Assembly (NCBI GenBank): GCA_026394055.1
Contig: JAPKYZ010000024.1
Coordinates: forward strand, 62,001-126,000
Reading direction: 5' to 3'
DNA length: 64,000 nucleotides
Source of the DNA: Acidobacteriota bacterium
GTDB lineage: Bacteria; Acidobacteriota; Terriglobia; Bryobacterales; Bryobacteraceae
In this document: positions 55,440 to 63,616 of the stretch, piece after piece
How the letters are laid out: every line of letters starts with the position of its first letter
Numbering within the stretch: the first letter of the stretch is position 1
The notes under the pieces: generated by a model
The model's input: only the letters and a program-made list of their open reading frames with translations
Database searches by the model: none
Told to the model about the DNA's origin: nothing
Position numbers and translations under genes: made by a program

Positions 55440-56078
55440 ATGTCCAGCCCTTGGCTGCACGTCCCGCTCGAAGATTACGAAGGCCACATGCTTTCGCCCG
55501 AGGTGGCGCAGCTGGATGTCCTGGCGGTGCTGTTCCGTGAAGTGCTGGACTACTGCCATCCGCCATCCGTGGTGATTTTAGGTATCGCCGGTGGCAACGG
55601 CATCGAGCAGATTGATCCCAACGTCACCCGCCGCATCGCGGGCATCGACGTCAATCCGGAGTACCTGGCCGCCGTCCGCCGACGCTACTCCGCGTTGAAT
55701 GACATTGAGCTCTACTGCGCGGACCTAGCGCAACAGATGGTGATCATGCCGCCCGTCGCACTGGTCCACGCCGCGCTGATTTTTGAGCACGCCGGTGTCG
55801 GCCGGTGTCTCGACAATGCGGTGCAGTTGGTGGCCCCCAATGGTTGGCTATCGGTGGTGCTCCAGTTGCCCAGCCCAGCCAGCGCCGGTGTCGCCGCCAG
55901 CCCCTATGCCAGCGTGCAAACCCTAAAACCGGCCTTTGCCCTGGTAGACCCTGGCTGGCTGAAAGAAACCCTGGAAGCCCGCGGCTTCCGCCTAGCCCAA
56001 CAAACCCTCCGGCCGGTCGCCGCTGGAAAAACGTTCTGGATGGGCTTGTTCCATCGTGGCGAATCGTTAGCGCGCTGA
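55440..56078 (+). CDS. Class I SAM-dependent methyltransferase
   Basis: 212 residues from ATG 55440, 2 bases after the dehydrogenase. The Rossmann core is VVILGIAGGNGIEQIDPNV (motif I), IAGIDVNPEYLAAVRRRYS (motif II), IELYCADLAQQMVI, and LVHAALIFEHAG. A second half with LQLPSPASAGVAASPYASVQ and AGKTFWMGLFHRGES closes the fold. Substrate cannot be named. The 3' end overlaps the convergent hypothetical gene by 12 bases. Confidence 0.8.
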   Translation: MSSPWLHVPLEDYEGHMLSPEVAQLDVLAVLFREVLDYCHPPSVVILGIAGGNGIEQIDPNVTRRIAGIDVNPEYLAAVRRRYSALNDIELYCADLAQQMVIMPPVALVHAALIFEHAGVGRCLDNAVQLVAPNGWLSVVLQLPSPASAGVAASPYASVQTLKPAFALVDPGWLKETLEARGFRLAQQTLRPVAAGKTFWMGLFHRGESLAR

Positions 56079-56678
56079 ACGCTCCACGCGGAGTGCCTTG
56101 GCCAGTTTGCTGCGATACTCTGCCGCATTCTTGCTCTGGCCGCTTTCGAACTGGCCGAGCCCCGCCGGAAAGTTCGGCGAATCCGAGTCAGCATCCGCCT
56201 TCGGCCATGGTTCAATCTCACTCGCATTCTCGATCGCCTGCCATGTTCCCGGCGCGGCCTCGGAAGTGGGATCGGGCGGCGAGGTTGGAGCTAGCCAGCG
56301 CATCACCACCAGGCCCATCGAAAGCCAGTGCCGAATTGCGGCGCTAAGAAAGACTAAGTTACTGCTGACACAATGCAGGTCCGATTCGTGGCAGAGAAGG
56401 AACTCCCAGTCGCCATCCCCCGCCGCCAGATGCAGATCGCACGAACCATACACAAAGGCTCCGTCCGCGATTGCCTGATCGATGAAGCCTGCGATGGCGG
56501 CCGAGGACATGGCCAGGGGGACCCGACGCTGGCTGTCAGGCACTCGACATTCCCATCCGTACTCGGCGATGACGCTCTCGGTCGATGCCTGCAGCAGCAT
56601 CAGGGTCGACGCGACTTCGGCTGGCAGCTGCCCATCGTCACGCTCCGGGATCTCGGCGCAGATCACATACTTCGGCAT
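56067..56678 (-). CDS. Hypothetical protein
   Basis: 203 residues from ATG 56678 (MPKYVICAEIPERDDG). I do not recognise a family. The first half looks like a small alpha/beta domain (LPAEVASTLMLLQASTESVI, FIDQAIADGAFVYGSCDLHL, EFLLCHESDLHCVSSN). A hydrophobic segment follows near 125-145 (LVFLSAAIRHWLSMGLVVMR), and the tail is charged. No signal peptide. It overlaps the convergent methyltransferase by 12 bases. A longer reading with upstream residues was not used because it lacks a ribosome site. Confidence 0.55.
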   Translation of the reverse strand: MPKYVICAEIPERDDGQLPAEVASTLMLLQASTESVIAEYGWECRVPDSQRRVPLAMSSAAIAGFIDQAIADGAFVYGSCDLHLAAGDGDWEFLLCHESDLHCVSSNLVFLSAAIRHWLSMGLVVMRWLAPTSPPDPTSEAAPGTWQAIENASEIEPWPKADADSDSPNFPAGLGQFESGQSKNAAEYRSKLAKALRVERSAR

Positions 56679-56943
56679 AGATGTCCTTTGGGAAATGCTA
56701 GCAGGGCAGTGCACTGTCCGGAGGACCAAAGATGCTCATTGGCCCAGTTGCTGCAGGAAGGCCGGAGACCGCTTGCTGGCGCGCGGCTCGGAAGGCTGGC
56801 CGGACTATCGGCCACAGCGCACGGAGCCCCGACTGTCAGATAGGCCCCTATCGGCGGGTCCGCGTGATGCCTTTCGGGGTGTCATGATTGGCCACCCTGG
56901 TAGAATTCTGAGCGTCAAATGTCGATTGGGCAGACCCATCTGA

Positions 56944-57420
56944 ATGGTACGGACACGCGTGAGGTGGTTTAGATGGTTGCTCGGGGCGGTTGTGGCCGCG
57001 TGGGTAGTGTGGTCCGCGATCGCCCTCCGCGAGCGCCCGGCCAATAGCAACCGCCCCCTGTTCTCCGGCGCCCACGTGGAGCCTGCGGCCCTGGCCGTGC
57101 TCGACCGGGCGTGCCGGGATTGTCATTCTGAGGCGACGCGGTATCCGTGGTACAGCTACGTGGCGCCGCTGTCGCGCCTCATCTTTCGCGACATCGAGGT
57201 GGGCCGCGAGCGGGTAAACTTTTCCCGCTGGGAGGAGTATCCGGTCTTGCGGCGGCAGCGCGCGCTCACGGGCATCGCCAACCAGATCCAGGACCGCCTC
57301 ATGCCGCTTGAGATCTACGTGCGCTTTCACCCGGAGGCAAAGCTCTCCGATGCGGAGATTGCGGTAGTGTTCGATTGGGCGCAACGGGAGCGGGAGCGGT
57401 TGATTCTGGAGTCTCGCTGA
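56944..57420 (+). CDS. Haem-binding domain protein, membrane-anchored
   Basis: 158 residues. An N-terminal membrane segment (WFRWLLGAVVAAWVVWSAI) anchors a domain with the haem c-type motif CRDCHSEATRYPWYSYVAPLS, the conserved pattern of haem-binding domains (CxxCH followed by YPWY). It likely carries electrons at the periplasmic face. Single gene with no cytochrome partner adjacent. The ATG is at the end of a 265-base gap in which I see no gene. Confidence 0.88.
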   Translation: MVRTRVRWFRWLLGAVVAAWVVWSAIALRERPANSNRPLFSGAHVEPAALAVLDRACRDCHSEATRYPWYSYVAPLSRLIFRDIEVGRERVNFSRWEEYPVLRRQRALTGIANQIQDRLMPLEIYVRFHPEAKLSDAEIAVVFDWAQRERERLILESR

Positions 57421-57437
57421 GATTGCGCAACTTTGCG

Positions 57438-57485
57438 GTTGCATGTCGAGTCGGCCCTTGCTAAGATGCAACTGAAAGGTTGCAT
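57438..57485 (+). promoter_or_regulatory. Promoter and ArsR operator of the SRPBCC-arsR operon
   Basis: ATGCAAC at 57466-57472 and GTTGCAT at 57479-57485 form a perfect 7-6-7 palindrome that ends right at the ATG and covers the ribosome site GAAAGG. TTGCAT at 57439-57444 and TAAGAT at 57462-57467, 17 bases apart, can serve as -35 and -10. A further GTTGCAT copy lies at 57438-57444. Binding by the ArsR protein encoded downstream would block transcription and translation start. Confidence 0.65.
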
Positions 57486-57974
57486 ATGGATACGAATCGC
57501 ATTGAGAAACAGATTGTCTTGCGGGCGCCGCGGAGCCGGGTTTGGCGGGCCTTAACCGACCACGAAGAGTTCGGGGTCTGGTTTGGCATGACCATGGACC
57601 GGCCGTTCCAGCCCGGAGTGATGCTCAGCGCCGTGATCACGACCACGCAGGTGGACCCGGTCGTCGCCGCCGCACAGAAGCCCTACGAAGGGACGCGGTT
57701 TGAGATCGCCGTGGATCGGATGGAGCCCGAAACGCTGTTCTCTTTCCGGTGGCACCCCTTCGCGGTGGACAAGAGCGTCGACTATTCCGGGGAGCCGATG
57801 ACGCTGGTCGAGTTTCGGCTGGAAGAGGCCGAAGGGGGTGTCTTGCTGAAGGTCTCCGAGTCCGGCTTTGACCAACTGCCGCTGGAGCGCCGGGCGAAGG
57901 CTTTCCAATCGAACGACAATGGTTGGGGAATGGTCATCAAGTTGGTCGAAACCTACCTGGCCCATGGAACCTAG
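57486..57974 (+). CDS. SRPBCC (AHSA1-like) domain protein
   Basis: 162 residues from ATG 57486. KQIVLRAPRSRVWRALTDHEEFGVWFG is the first strand and helix of the START/AHSA1 fold, with LFSFRWHPFAVDK and MTLVEFRLEEAEGGVLLKVSESG as later strands and a C-terminal helix (GWGMVIKLVETYL). These proteins bind small hydrophobic ligands. The gene overlaps the following arsR by 11 bases; such SRPBCC-ArsR pairs are a common regulatory unit. The ligand is unknown. Confidence 0.9.
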   Translation: MDTNRIEKQIVLRAPRSRVWRALTDHEEFGVWFGMTMDRPFQPGVMLSAVITTTQVDPVVAAAQKPYEGTRFEIAVDRMEPETLFSFRWHPFAVDKSVDYSGEPMTLVEFRLEEAEGGVLLKVSESGFDQLPLERRAKAFQSNDNGWGMVIKLVETYLAHGT

Positions 57975-58293
57975 CGTTCTCGCGACCCCGCAATCAGCGT
58001 CTCTGTTTGCCGCCTTGGGCGACGAGGCACGGCTGCGCATCGTCGCCCGGTTGTGTGGCGAAGGTCCGTTGTCGATCACCCGGCTGACGGCGGGGTCCGC
58101 GATTACGCGGCAGGCGATCACCAAACACCTCCAGGCGATGGAGAACGCCGGCCTCGTACGCAGCGCCCGGCAGGGCCGGGAAAGCGTCTGGCAGATCGAG
58201 CAGCGGCGGCTGGCCGAAGCTCGCCACTATCTGGAGACCATCTCGCGCCAATGGGATGAAGCCCTGGAGCGTCTGCGCCACGTAGTCGAGTGA
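57964..58293 (+). CDS. ArsR-family transcriptional regulator
   Basis: 109 residues from ATG 57964, 11 bases inside the preceding gene. SLFAALGDEARLRIVARLCGEG, SITRQAITKHLQAMENAGLV-type helices (AITRQAITKHLQAMENAGLV) and RSARQGRESVWQIEQRRL give the winged helix. No cysteine pair for metals is seen, so it probably senses something other than metals. It most likely represses its own operon via the palindrome at 57466-57485. Confidence 0.93.
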   Translation: MEPSVLATPQSASLFAALGDEARLRIVARLCGEGPLSITRLTAGSAITRQAITKHLQAMENAGLVRSARQGRESVWQIEQRRLAEARHYLETISRQWDEALERLRHVVE

Positions 58294-58301
58294 ACGGAAC
58301 G

Positions 58302-58500
58302 CACGCTGGAGCAGGACGACAATTTTGCGAATTTGCGCGCACTCCTGCTCAATCTCTTGCTTCCGCGGCTCAACCACGATCATGGAATGGGCCCGGCCGT
58401 TGGCGGCCTGGGCGCGCGCCAAATCAAGCGCAGTCCGGCCAGCGCGCGATAGCATTGAGCACGGCGCGGGCTTCACTTGTCTTGCGCGCGGCAGAGTAGT
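58302..58500 (-). pseudogene. Possible relic of an ankyrin-repeat gene
   Basis: In the minus strand after the ArsR gene, one frame reads AGRTALDLARAQAANGRAHS near 58411-58443, followed downstream by a helix ending IRKIVVLLQRAF. This resembles the G-x-TALxxA and final helix of ankyrin repeats. No start codon or complete repeat is evident and the frame runs on into the ArsR gene. Weak evidence only; otherwise the 271-base gap 58294-58564 shows nothing. Confidence 0.25.
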
Positions 58501-58564
58501 AGCCTGAACAAACACATCTGTGTCCTCGCGCGGATCAGGAGGACGGAAGTTGAGGGTAGCTAAC

Positions 58565-59242
58565 ATGAGAACGTTTTTGATCACCCTGGGCGCGGCCAGC
58601 ACATTGGCCATCACCACCTTGGCCCAGCAGCCACCGGCCGGCAAGCCGGAGGCGATGAGCTTCTTCATCACCAGCGTCGGCACCGGCACCGGAGCCAACC
58701 TGGGCGGCCTGGCCGGAGCCGATGCGCATTGCCAGAAACTGGCCGCAGCTGCGGGTGCGGGCGACAAGACCTGGCGTGCCTACCTCTCGACGTCCGCCGC
58801 CGACGGCAAAGCGGCCGTCAACGCGCGTGATCGCATCGGCAACGGCCCGTGGCAGAACTTCCGGGGCACGGTGGTGGCCAAGGATCTGGCGACCCTCATC
58901 GGCGATACCGTCGAAGCGGCGCGTTTGGGCAACCTGATCACCAAGAACAATGCGCTCACCGAAAAGGGCGAGATGGTGAACGGCGTCGGCAGCACGCCCA
59001 ACATGCACGACATCTTGACCGGTACGGGTCCCGATGGCCGCGCCTATGCCGATGGTGCGGACCACACCTGCAAGAACTGGACGAGCGATGGCGAAGGCTC
59101 CGCGCAAGTGGGCCATCATGACCGCAACGGCGGCGGCATCTCCTGGAGCTCAGCCCACCCCTCGCGCGGCTGCAGCCAGGCCAACCTGGTCGCCACCGGC
59201 GGCGCCGGTTTGTTCTACTGCTTCGCCCTGCCCAAGAACTAG
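58565..59242 (+). CDS. Secreted lectin-like (endostatin-fold) protein
   Basis: 225 residues from ATG 58565 with signal peptide MRTFLITLGAASTLAITTLA. The body reads FFITSVGTGTGANLGGLAGA then DAHCQKLAAAAG, TWRAYLSTSA, VNARDRIGNGPWQNFRGTVV, and TCKNWTSDGEG with later cysteines (CSQANLVATGG, FYCFALP). This is the pattern of C-type-lectin-like/collagen XVIII-endostatin-fold proteins found in bacteria, whose ligands are mostly unknown. Disulfides are expected outside the cell. It stands alone after the ArsR operon. Confidence 0.7.
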   Translation: MRTFLITLGAASTLAITTLAQQPPAGKPEAMSFFITSVGTGTGANLGGLAGADAHCQKLAAAAGAGDKTWRAYLSTSAADGKAAVNARDRIGNGPWQNFRGTVVAKDLATLIGDTVEAARLGNLITKNNALTEKGEMVNGVGSTPNMHDILTGTGPDGRAYADGADHTCKNWTSDGEGSAQVGHHDRNGGGISWSSAHPSRGCSQANLVATGGAGLFYCFALPKN

Positions 59243-59370
59243 GGCGGCAGGCTAGTCGGGACTGGTCATACTGGTCCCGATGCCTCAGCAAGCGGTCTCG
59301 GTTGGGCCCCTGTTAACAGGCGGCCCGTGTCCCATCTCCGAAGTCCCAGCCAAGCGTTTCTGAGCGAGTC

Positions 59371-59429
59371 TCCCGCCAAGCCGCTAAAGCAGAAAAGGGA
59401 TTCCTTGGCAGCTTTGCGCCTTGGCGGGA
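59371..59429. repeat. Imperfect long inverted repeat
   Basis: TCCCGCCAAGCCGCTAAAGC at 59371-59390 pairs with GCTTTGCGCCTTGGCGGGA at 59411-59429 over about 18 bases, with one mismatch and one bulge, around a 20-base loop. It sits in the gap between the lectin-like and M29-like genes, which converge. It may be a terminator region or a dispersed palindromic repeat; ATCTTTG follows on the plus strand. Confidence 0.6.
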
Positions 59430-59463
59430 ATCTTTGAAATGCTCCGAACCTCTTCAGAACACA

Positions 59464-60573
59464 CTAGGGCAGCAGCGCCCCATTCAACACCAATCGCTTG
59501 CTGCCCACTTCCACCGTCGCATCGGCGAAAAAGAACCAGCGGCGGAAGCCATTGCCGCGGATGCTGCCGCCGAGCTCTTCGTTGTCACCCAAGCTCATGC
59601 GGACCATCCCGGAGCCGTAGGCGAAATACGGCAGCACCGGCGAACCGGGCAGCGGCTTCAGCAGCGGGTTGAAGCCCAGGCCAAACTCGCGAAACCGGAG
59701 AGCGGCGTCACCGGCTTCCTGCAGTGCGATCTGCACCGCCGCCAGGCCGTCGCGGGCGATCATCGAGGTCACCTTGCCGTCCTTGAATTCCAGGCGCAAG
59801 CCCTTCACCAACTTGGTGCCAAACCGCGCCTCCGGCACCACGATGACGCCGTTAGCCGTCTCCTCAATCGGCGCGACGCGGAGTACGCCCGCGGGCAGTT
59901 CCACTTCGCGGTCGACGCGGACTTTGGCGCTGGTCATGCGCGCCGCGGTCGCCACGCCATCCTGGCGGTTGAACGGACGGTCTCGAATCTCAAAGCGAAT
60001 GTCCGTCCCGGCGGGCGTCGTCACGCGCACCTGGCCCGTCGCCAGCAGCTTCGCCGCGCGCTGCTGGCGCGCCGACATGGTGACCAGATTGGCATCGAGC
60101 GCCTTCACCAGCAGCTGATCCATGCCCGCCGGGTGCGTGGTGGGCAAACCATCCGCGAGAACGCTGCCCTGGTCCCAATGGAAGTGCACCTGGCGGCGGG
60201 CGCCGCCCTGATCGGTCCAGCGGGCGATGGCGATGGTTTCTTGTGGGGTGACTTCGCGCACCGTGGTGCGGAAGGGCAGCCACAGAAAGACGTCGGTGGC
60301 CTCCAGCAGAATTCCGAACGAAGCGCCGGGCCGGGCCTGGCCCTTGGGGGACCAATCGGTGAGGGTGGGGATCGCGCCAGCCTTCTTGAACCGTGCTTCC
60401 AGCAGCGGGATCAGCTCATCAAAGTAGCCCGGGTCGCGCGGGATCAGGACCCGCTCGCCCTTGGAGGCACGCACCGCACCGGCAATCCGGTCGGCCATCT
60501 TGGTGTAGTCGGAGGAGCGCAATTCAGGCGCGGCCTGGGCCAGGAGCAGTCCGCAAAGGAGGGCAGAAACCAT
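59464..60573 (-). CDS. Exported aminopeptidase, M29-like
   Basis: 369 residues with signal peptide MVSALLCGLLLAQA. The pattern resembles M29 aminopeptidases (AmpS): YTKMADRIAGAV near the start, VRVTTPAGTDIRFEIRDRPF, RVAPIEETANGVIVV, FREFGLGFNPLLKPL near 295, and YGSGMVRMSLGDNEELGG. Candidate metal-binding His/Glu/Asp residues are scattered in these segments. M29 enzymes remove N-terminal residues with two metal ions. It follows the cohesin gene by 81 bases on the same strand, so it could be the third gene of the operon. Confidence 0.6.
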   Translation of the reverse strand: MVSALLCGLLLAQAAPELRSSDYTKMADRIAGAVRASKGERVLIPRDPGYFDELIPLLEARFKKAGAIPTLTDWSPKGQARPGASFGILLEATDVFLWLPFRTTVREVTPQETIAIARWTDQGGARRQVHFHWDQGSVLADGLPTTHPAGMDQLLVKALDANLVTMSARQQRAAKLLATGQVRVTTPAGTDIRFEIRDRPFNRQDGVATAARMTSAKVRVDREVELPAGVLRVAPIEETANGVIVVPEARFGTKLVKGLRLEFKDGKVTSMIARDGLAAVQIALQEAGDAALRFREFGLGFNPLLKPLPGSPVLPYFAYGSGMVRMSLGDNEELGGSIRGNGFRRWFFFADATVEVGSKRLVLNGALLP

Positions 60574-60654
60574 GGCTCAATTATGGCCGAGCCAGACCGG
60601 GCCGCGGCCGGCCGGGTGCGCCATGGGAGCCCCGGCCAGACCCAGTTGATCAAA

Positions 60655-61239
60655 CTATTGACGCCGCCAGCGCAGCGCGAGCGCGGCCAGTCCAGCCACG
60701 CCCAACGCCCAGGTGGACGGCTCCGGCACCACGGTGGTGGGCTGGAGGATGTCGAAGCGGATGGTCTCGACGGTGTTGGTTTGGAGCTCCAGCTGCGTGC
60801 CCAAGTCCCAATCGTCAAGCGAGGTATACAAGCCGCCCGTGGCGGTGACGCTGGCGGTGCCCGGTGCCAGGGCCTTGAACTTCAGGTTCACCAGCCGTCC
60901 GGAGCCGCTGACACCCGCATCGGCCATGTAGTTGGCGATGGCCAGCAGGTTGCCGTTGGCAAGATCGGTCGAATCCAGCAGCGGGTCAGTGAACAAGGGG
61001 AAGGGCAGAAAACCCCCTTGGCTGGCCGAGATGAACTCCATCAGCAGCGGGTCAAAGGCGAAATCGAACTGGTAGCCGTTGACGAACACGGCATTCGAGA
61101 TATCCACGCCCACCGTAAACGTGCTGCCCGCAAACACCGTTCCGGCGGGGGCGGCGGGCGTCACCAGGGGAGCCGCCGACGCAGCTCCCATCCCCATCGT
61201 CAGGGCGATGGCGAGGGTCGAAATATAGGCTTTGTTCAT
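60655..61239 (-). CDS. Cohesin-domain protein with PEP-CTERM sorting tail
   Basis: 194 residues from ATG 61239. Signal peptide MNKAYISTLAIALTMGMGAASAA, then a single cohesin domain (about 28-165): GTVFAGSTFTVGVDISNAVF, the typical GYQFDFAFDPLLMEFISASQ with GGFL after it, and LVNLKFKALAPGTASVTATG. The C-terminus is VPEPSTWALGVAGLAALALR followed by WRRQ: a PEP-CTERM signal (PEP at 172-174, one TM helix, arginine end) that exosortase would process at the envelope. Cohesins bind dockerins, and a dockerin protein is encoded 30 bases upstream in the same operon. An exosortase is not in the window. Confidence 0.9.
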   Translation of the reverse strand: MNKAYISTLAIALTMGMGAASAAPLVTPAAPAGTVFAGSTFTVGVDISNAVFVNGYQFDFAFDPLLMEFISASQGGFLPFPLFTDPLLDSTDLANGNLLAIANYMADAGVSGSGRLVNLKFKALAPGTASVTATGGLYTSLDDWDLGTQLELQTNTVETIRFDILQPTTVVPEPSTWALGVAGLAALALRWRRQ

Positions 61240-61269
61240 GATGCTTATTCCTTGCGGTTCTTGTCTCAC

Positions 61270-63591
61270 TTAGTTGCATCGGGTGCGCTTCGGCAGGTAC
61301 CGGCTGACCCCGGCCAGATCGAGCAGGTTGATCACCCGGTCCTTGTTGAAGTCGGCCCGGTCATCGAAGCCCCGCTGGCCTTGCCGCTTGTTCCAGGAGT
61401 CGCGAATGATCTTGATGTCCTCGCAGTTCACCTGGTTGTCGTTGTTGAGGTCGCCCGGCCGGCCGGAGGGGAACAGGCCCACGACGGTGGAGAAGCCGGA
61501 GATGCCGGTGAAGGTGGCCTTCAGGCCAGTCGGGTCCACGACTCCTTCTACTTGTCCGCCCGGCGGAGAAACGCGTGGCGCTGGCACCAGCCGCCCAGTG
61601 GTCGTATCCACCTTGTAGAGCAACAGCGTGGAGCCTGCCGGCAGCTGGGTTTCGAGTGGCATCACCAGAGTGACACCCGGTGCCGGGAAAGGCGCGGTGG
61701 CCTTGGGCGTCAGTTCGACGCTGACAAAGCTGCTGCCACGCGAGAAACCGGCCGGGGTGGGGATGTTCGGCGGCTGGCTGAGGACGTCAACGGCCACCTG
61801 AGTGCTACCGGTAACGGCATTCGGCGGGAAGGTCAACACGGTGGTGCTGCCGGTATCCGAAATGATGGTGGGCGAACCCGACGGGGCGAGCGTGCCGTCA
61901 TTCACCAGGCTCGGTTGATAGACGTCTACTTTGGCGGTGGGGAAGCGAGCGATGAAGTCCGACGGGCTCGCGATCAGCAACTGATTCAGGGCGCCGTCAT
62001 TGCAATATAGGTAGCCCGGCCGCCAGGTGCCAGTTTCTGAGTACTGGGGCAGAACGACGTCGGCTTTGAAGACACCGCTCACCGGCGTGCCGGACTGGCG
62101 GATCAGATATGCCCCCTGCTCCTGCTGGCCGGACGGGCTGCGCAGGTAGATCGGGCAGCTATATTGATCCTGAATGCCGGAGAGGTTATCGGTGATGGTT
62201 GCGGTGACCGTCACAGTTTGAGACGACGCCGAAGCGTTCACAAACGCGGGGGAGAGGCTGAGCGACGTGATCTGCGGAGCGGCGGAATCCGCGGGGCTCG
62301 ATACTACGGTGAAGGACGTGGTCGGCAGGCCGGTGGGGTTGTAGTCGCGGTCGAGATAGGCGTTGTTGCCGGCCAAGTCGCTCAACTGGACCGCACGCAG
62401 GCGCCACGCGCCCGCCGGGGCGTAACGGGGCACGGTCACCTGGAAGCGGTGCACGCCATCGTTTGAATCGCCAGACAGGGTTTGCACGAAGGTGGCGTAC
62501 TGGTAGGTCCGTCCCGTAGTGGTTGGGCCGTCAACTCCCAGGTAAACCTTGCTGAGATCCACCCCGGTGCCGGCATCGGTCAGACGGACGTCCAGCGTCA
62601 CCACCTGCGAAGCGGCGGAGACATTCACCGAGGTGGGACTGAAGACGATCGAAGGAATGGCCGGGGGCGCCGTGTCCTCGGTGGAGATTACCTCAAAGCC
62701 CGCCGGATTGGTGGGGTCGGCCGGACTCTTGGGCCACAAGTAGTTCCAGTTGCCCACCGCGTCCCGCAACTGCATGTTGGCCGTCCAGGTGCCGGGCGTG
62801 GCCCCCATGGGGATCGTAAAGGTCACCTCATAAGTGCCATCCCACTCATTGCCGCTGACGCGCTGCCAAGGGTAGAAGAACTGATAAAAGCTCTGGCCGC
62901 TGTTGGGAGCAAACAGATTGATGTAGCCATACGCGAAGCCCGCCAGATCGTCCTTGATCCGGAACGAATAGGTGACGGTTTGGCTGGCCGTCCGCACGTC
63001 CACGGTGCTGGGGGTGACACACGCGGTCTCGTCGACCAATTGCGGCGGAGTTGTGTCGGAGATGGCGATCACCGGCGACCCTCCCGCCACCGGTGGCACG
63101 CTGCAGGTTGGCCCACCACCACCGCCACCACCACCGCCGGGGGCGGTGATCGTAAAGGTGGAGCTCACTCCGGCAGCGGCGAGTTGGGCCGGATTCAAGT
63201 TCAGCGTCAAGTAGTTACCAGATAGGTCGAAGTAGTAAACCACCGCCGTCGGCGAGTAGACCCCCGCCGTGAAGATGGTGTCCACCGTAAAGTCAAAAAC
63301 CCACTCCAGGCAGTAGCCGCCAATGAACTGCGCTGGGCAGGGGATGCCGAAGGTGGTGTTCACTGAGCCGCTCATCGTGGACGAGCCACCCGGCGTTTCC
63401 AGGATCAACTCCGCCCAGTCGTCCGACGTCGTCACCGGATAGTAAACCTTCAGTGAAGCCGCCATGCTGGTGGGAAGGGCCGCATCCGCAACCGTCGCGG
63501 GAGTGAACGTCAATTCGTAGACCTGAGGTTGGGCCAATAGGCAACCCGCGCTCACCGCCAGCAAAGTAAACAAACTTCTTAGTATCTTCAT
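61270..63591 (-). CDS. Secreted multi-domain protein with C-terminal type I dockerin
   Basis: 773 residues; signal peptide MKILRSLFTLLAVSAGCLLAQ. An N-terminal beta domain (22-150) is followed by a nine-Gly linker (152-160). Three related Ig-like repeats follow, each with an SxSQxVTxxxxIxD opening: 195-300, 318-430 and 448-550 (for example TASQTVTYSFRIKDDLAG, SASSQTVTVTATITDNLSG). Next comes a ZU5-like beta region (about 560-705). The dockerin (712-770) has two calcium loops, DLNNDNQVNCED and DFNKDRVINLLD. The dockerin should dock on the cohesin of the next gene. GGAGGAA precedes the ATG. Confidence 0.88.
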   Translation of the reverse strand: MKILRSLFTLLAVSAGCLLAQPQVYELTFTPATVADAALPTSMAASLKVYYPVTTSDDWAELILETPGGSSTMSGSVNTTFGIPCPAQFIGGYCLEWVFDFTVDTIFTAGVYSPTAVVYYFDLSGNYLTLNLNPAQLAAAGVSSTFTITAPGGGGGGGGGPTCSVPPVAGGSPVIAISDTTPPQLVDETACVTPSTVDVRTASQTVTYSFRIKDDLAGFAYGYINLFAPNSGQSFYQFFYPWQRVSGNEWDGTYEVTFTIPMGATPGTWTANMQLRDAVGNWNYLWPKSPADPTNPAGFEVISTEDTAPPAIPSIVFSPTSVNVSAASQVVTLDVRLTDAGTGVDLSKVYLGVDGPTTTGRTYQYATFVQTLSGDSNDGVHRFQVTVPRYAPAGAWRLRAVQLSDLAGNNAYLDRDYNPTGLPTTSFTVVSSPADSAAPQITSLSLSPAFVNASASSQTVTVTATITDNLSGIQDQYSCPIYLRSPSGQQEQGAYLIRQSGTPVSGVFKADVVLPQYSETGTWRPGYLYCNDGALNQLLIASPSDFIARFPTAKVDVYQPSLVNDGTLAPSGSPTIISDTGSTTVLTFPPNAVTGSTQVAVDVLSQPPNIPTPAGFSRGSSFVSVELTPKATAPFPAPGVTLVMPLETQLPAGSTLLLYKVDTTTGRLVPAPRVSPPGGQVEGVVDPTGLKATFTGISGFSTVVGLFPSGRPGDLNNDNQVNCEDIKIIRDSWNKRQGQRGFDDRADFNKDRVINLLDLAGVSRYLPKRTRCN

Positions 63592-63616
63592 TAGATTCCT
63601 CCGATAGCTGCCGGGG

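Noticed and set aside
59434-62010. Long plus-strand reading frame of 858 codons opposite the M29, cohesin and dockerin genes
   Set aside because: It crosses three well-supported minus-strand genes and has no recognisable domain.
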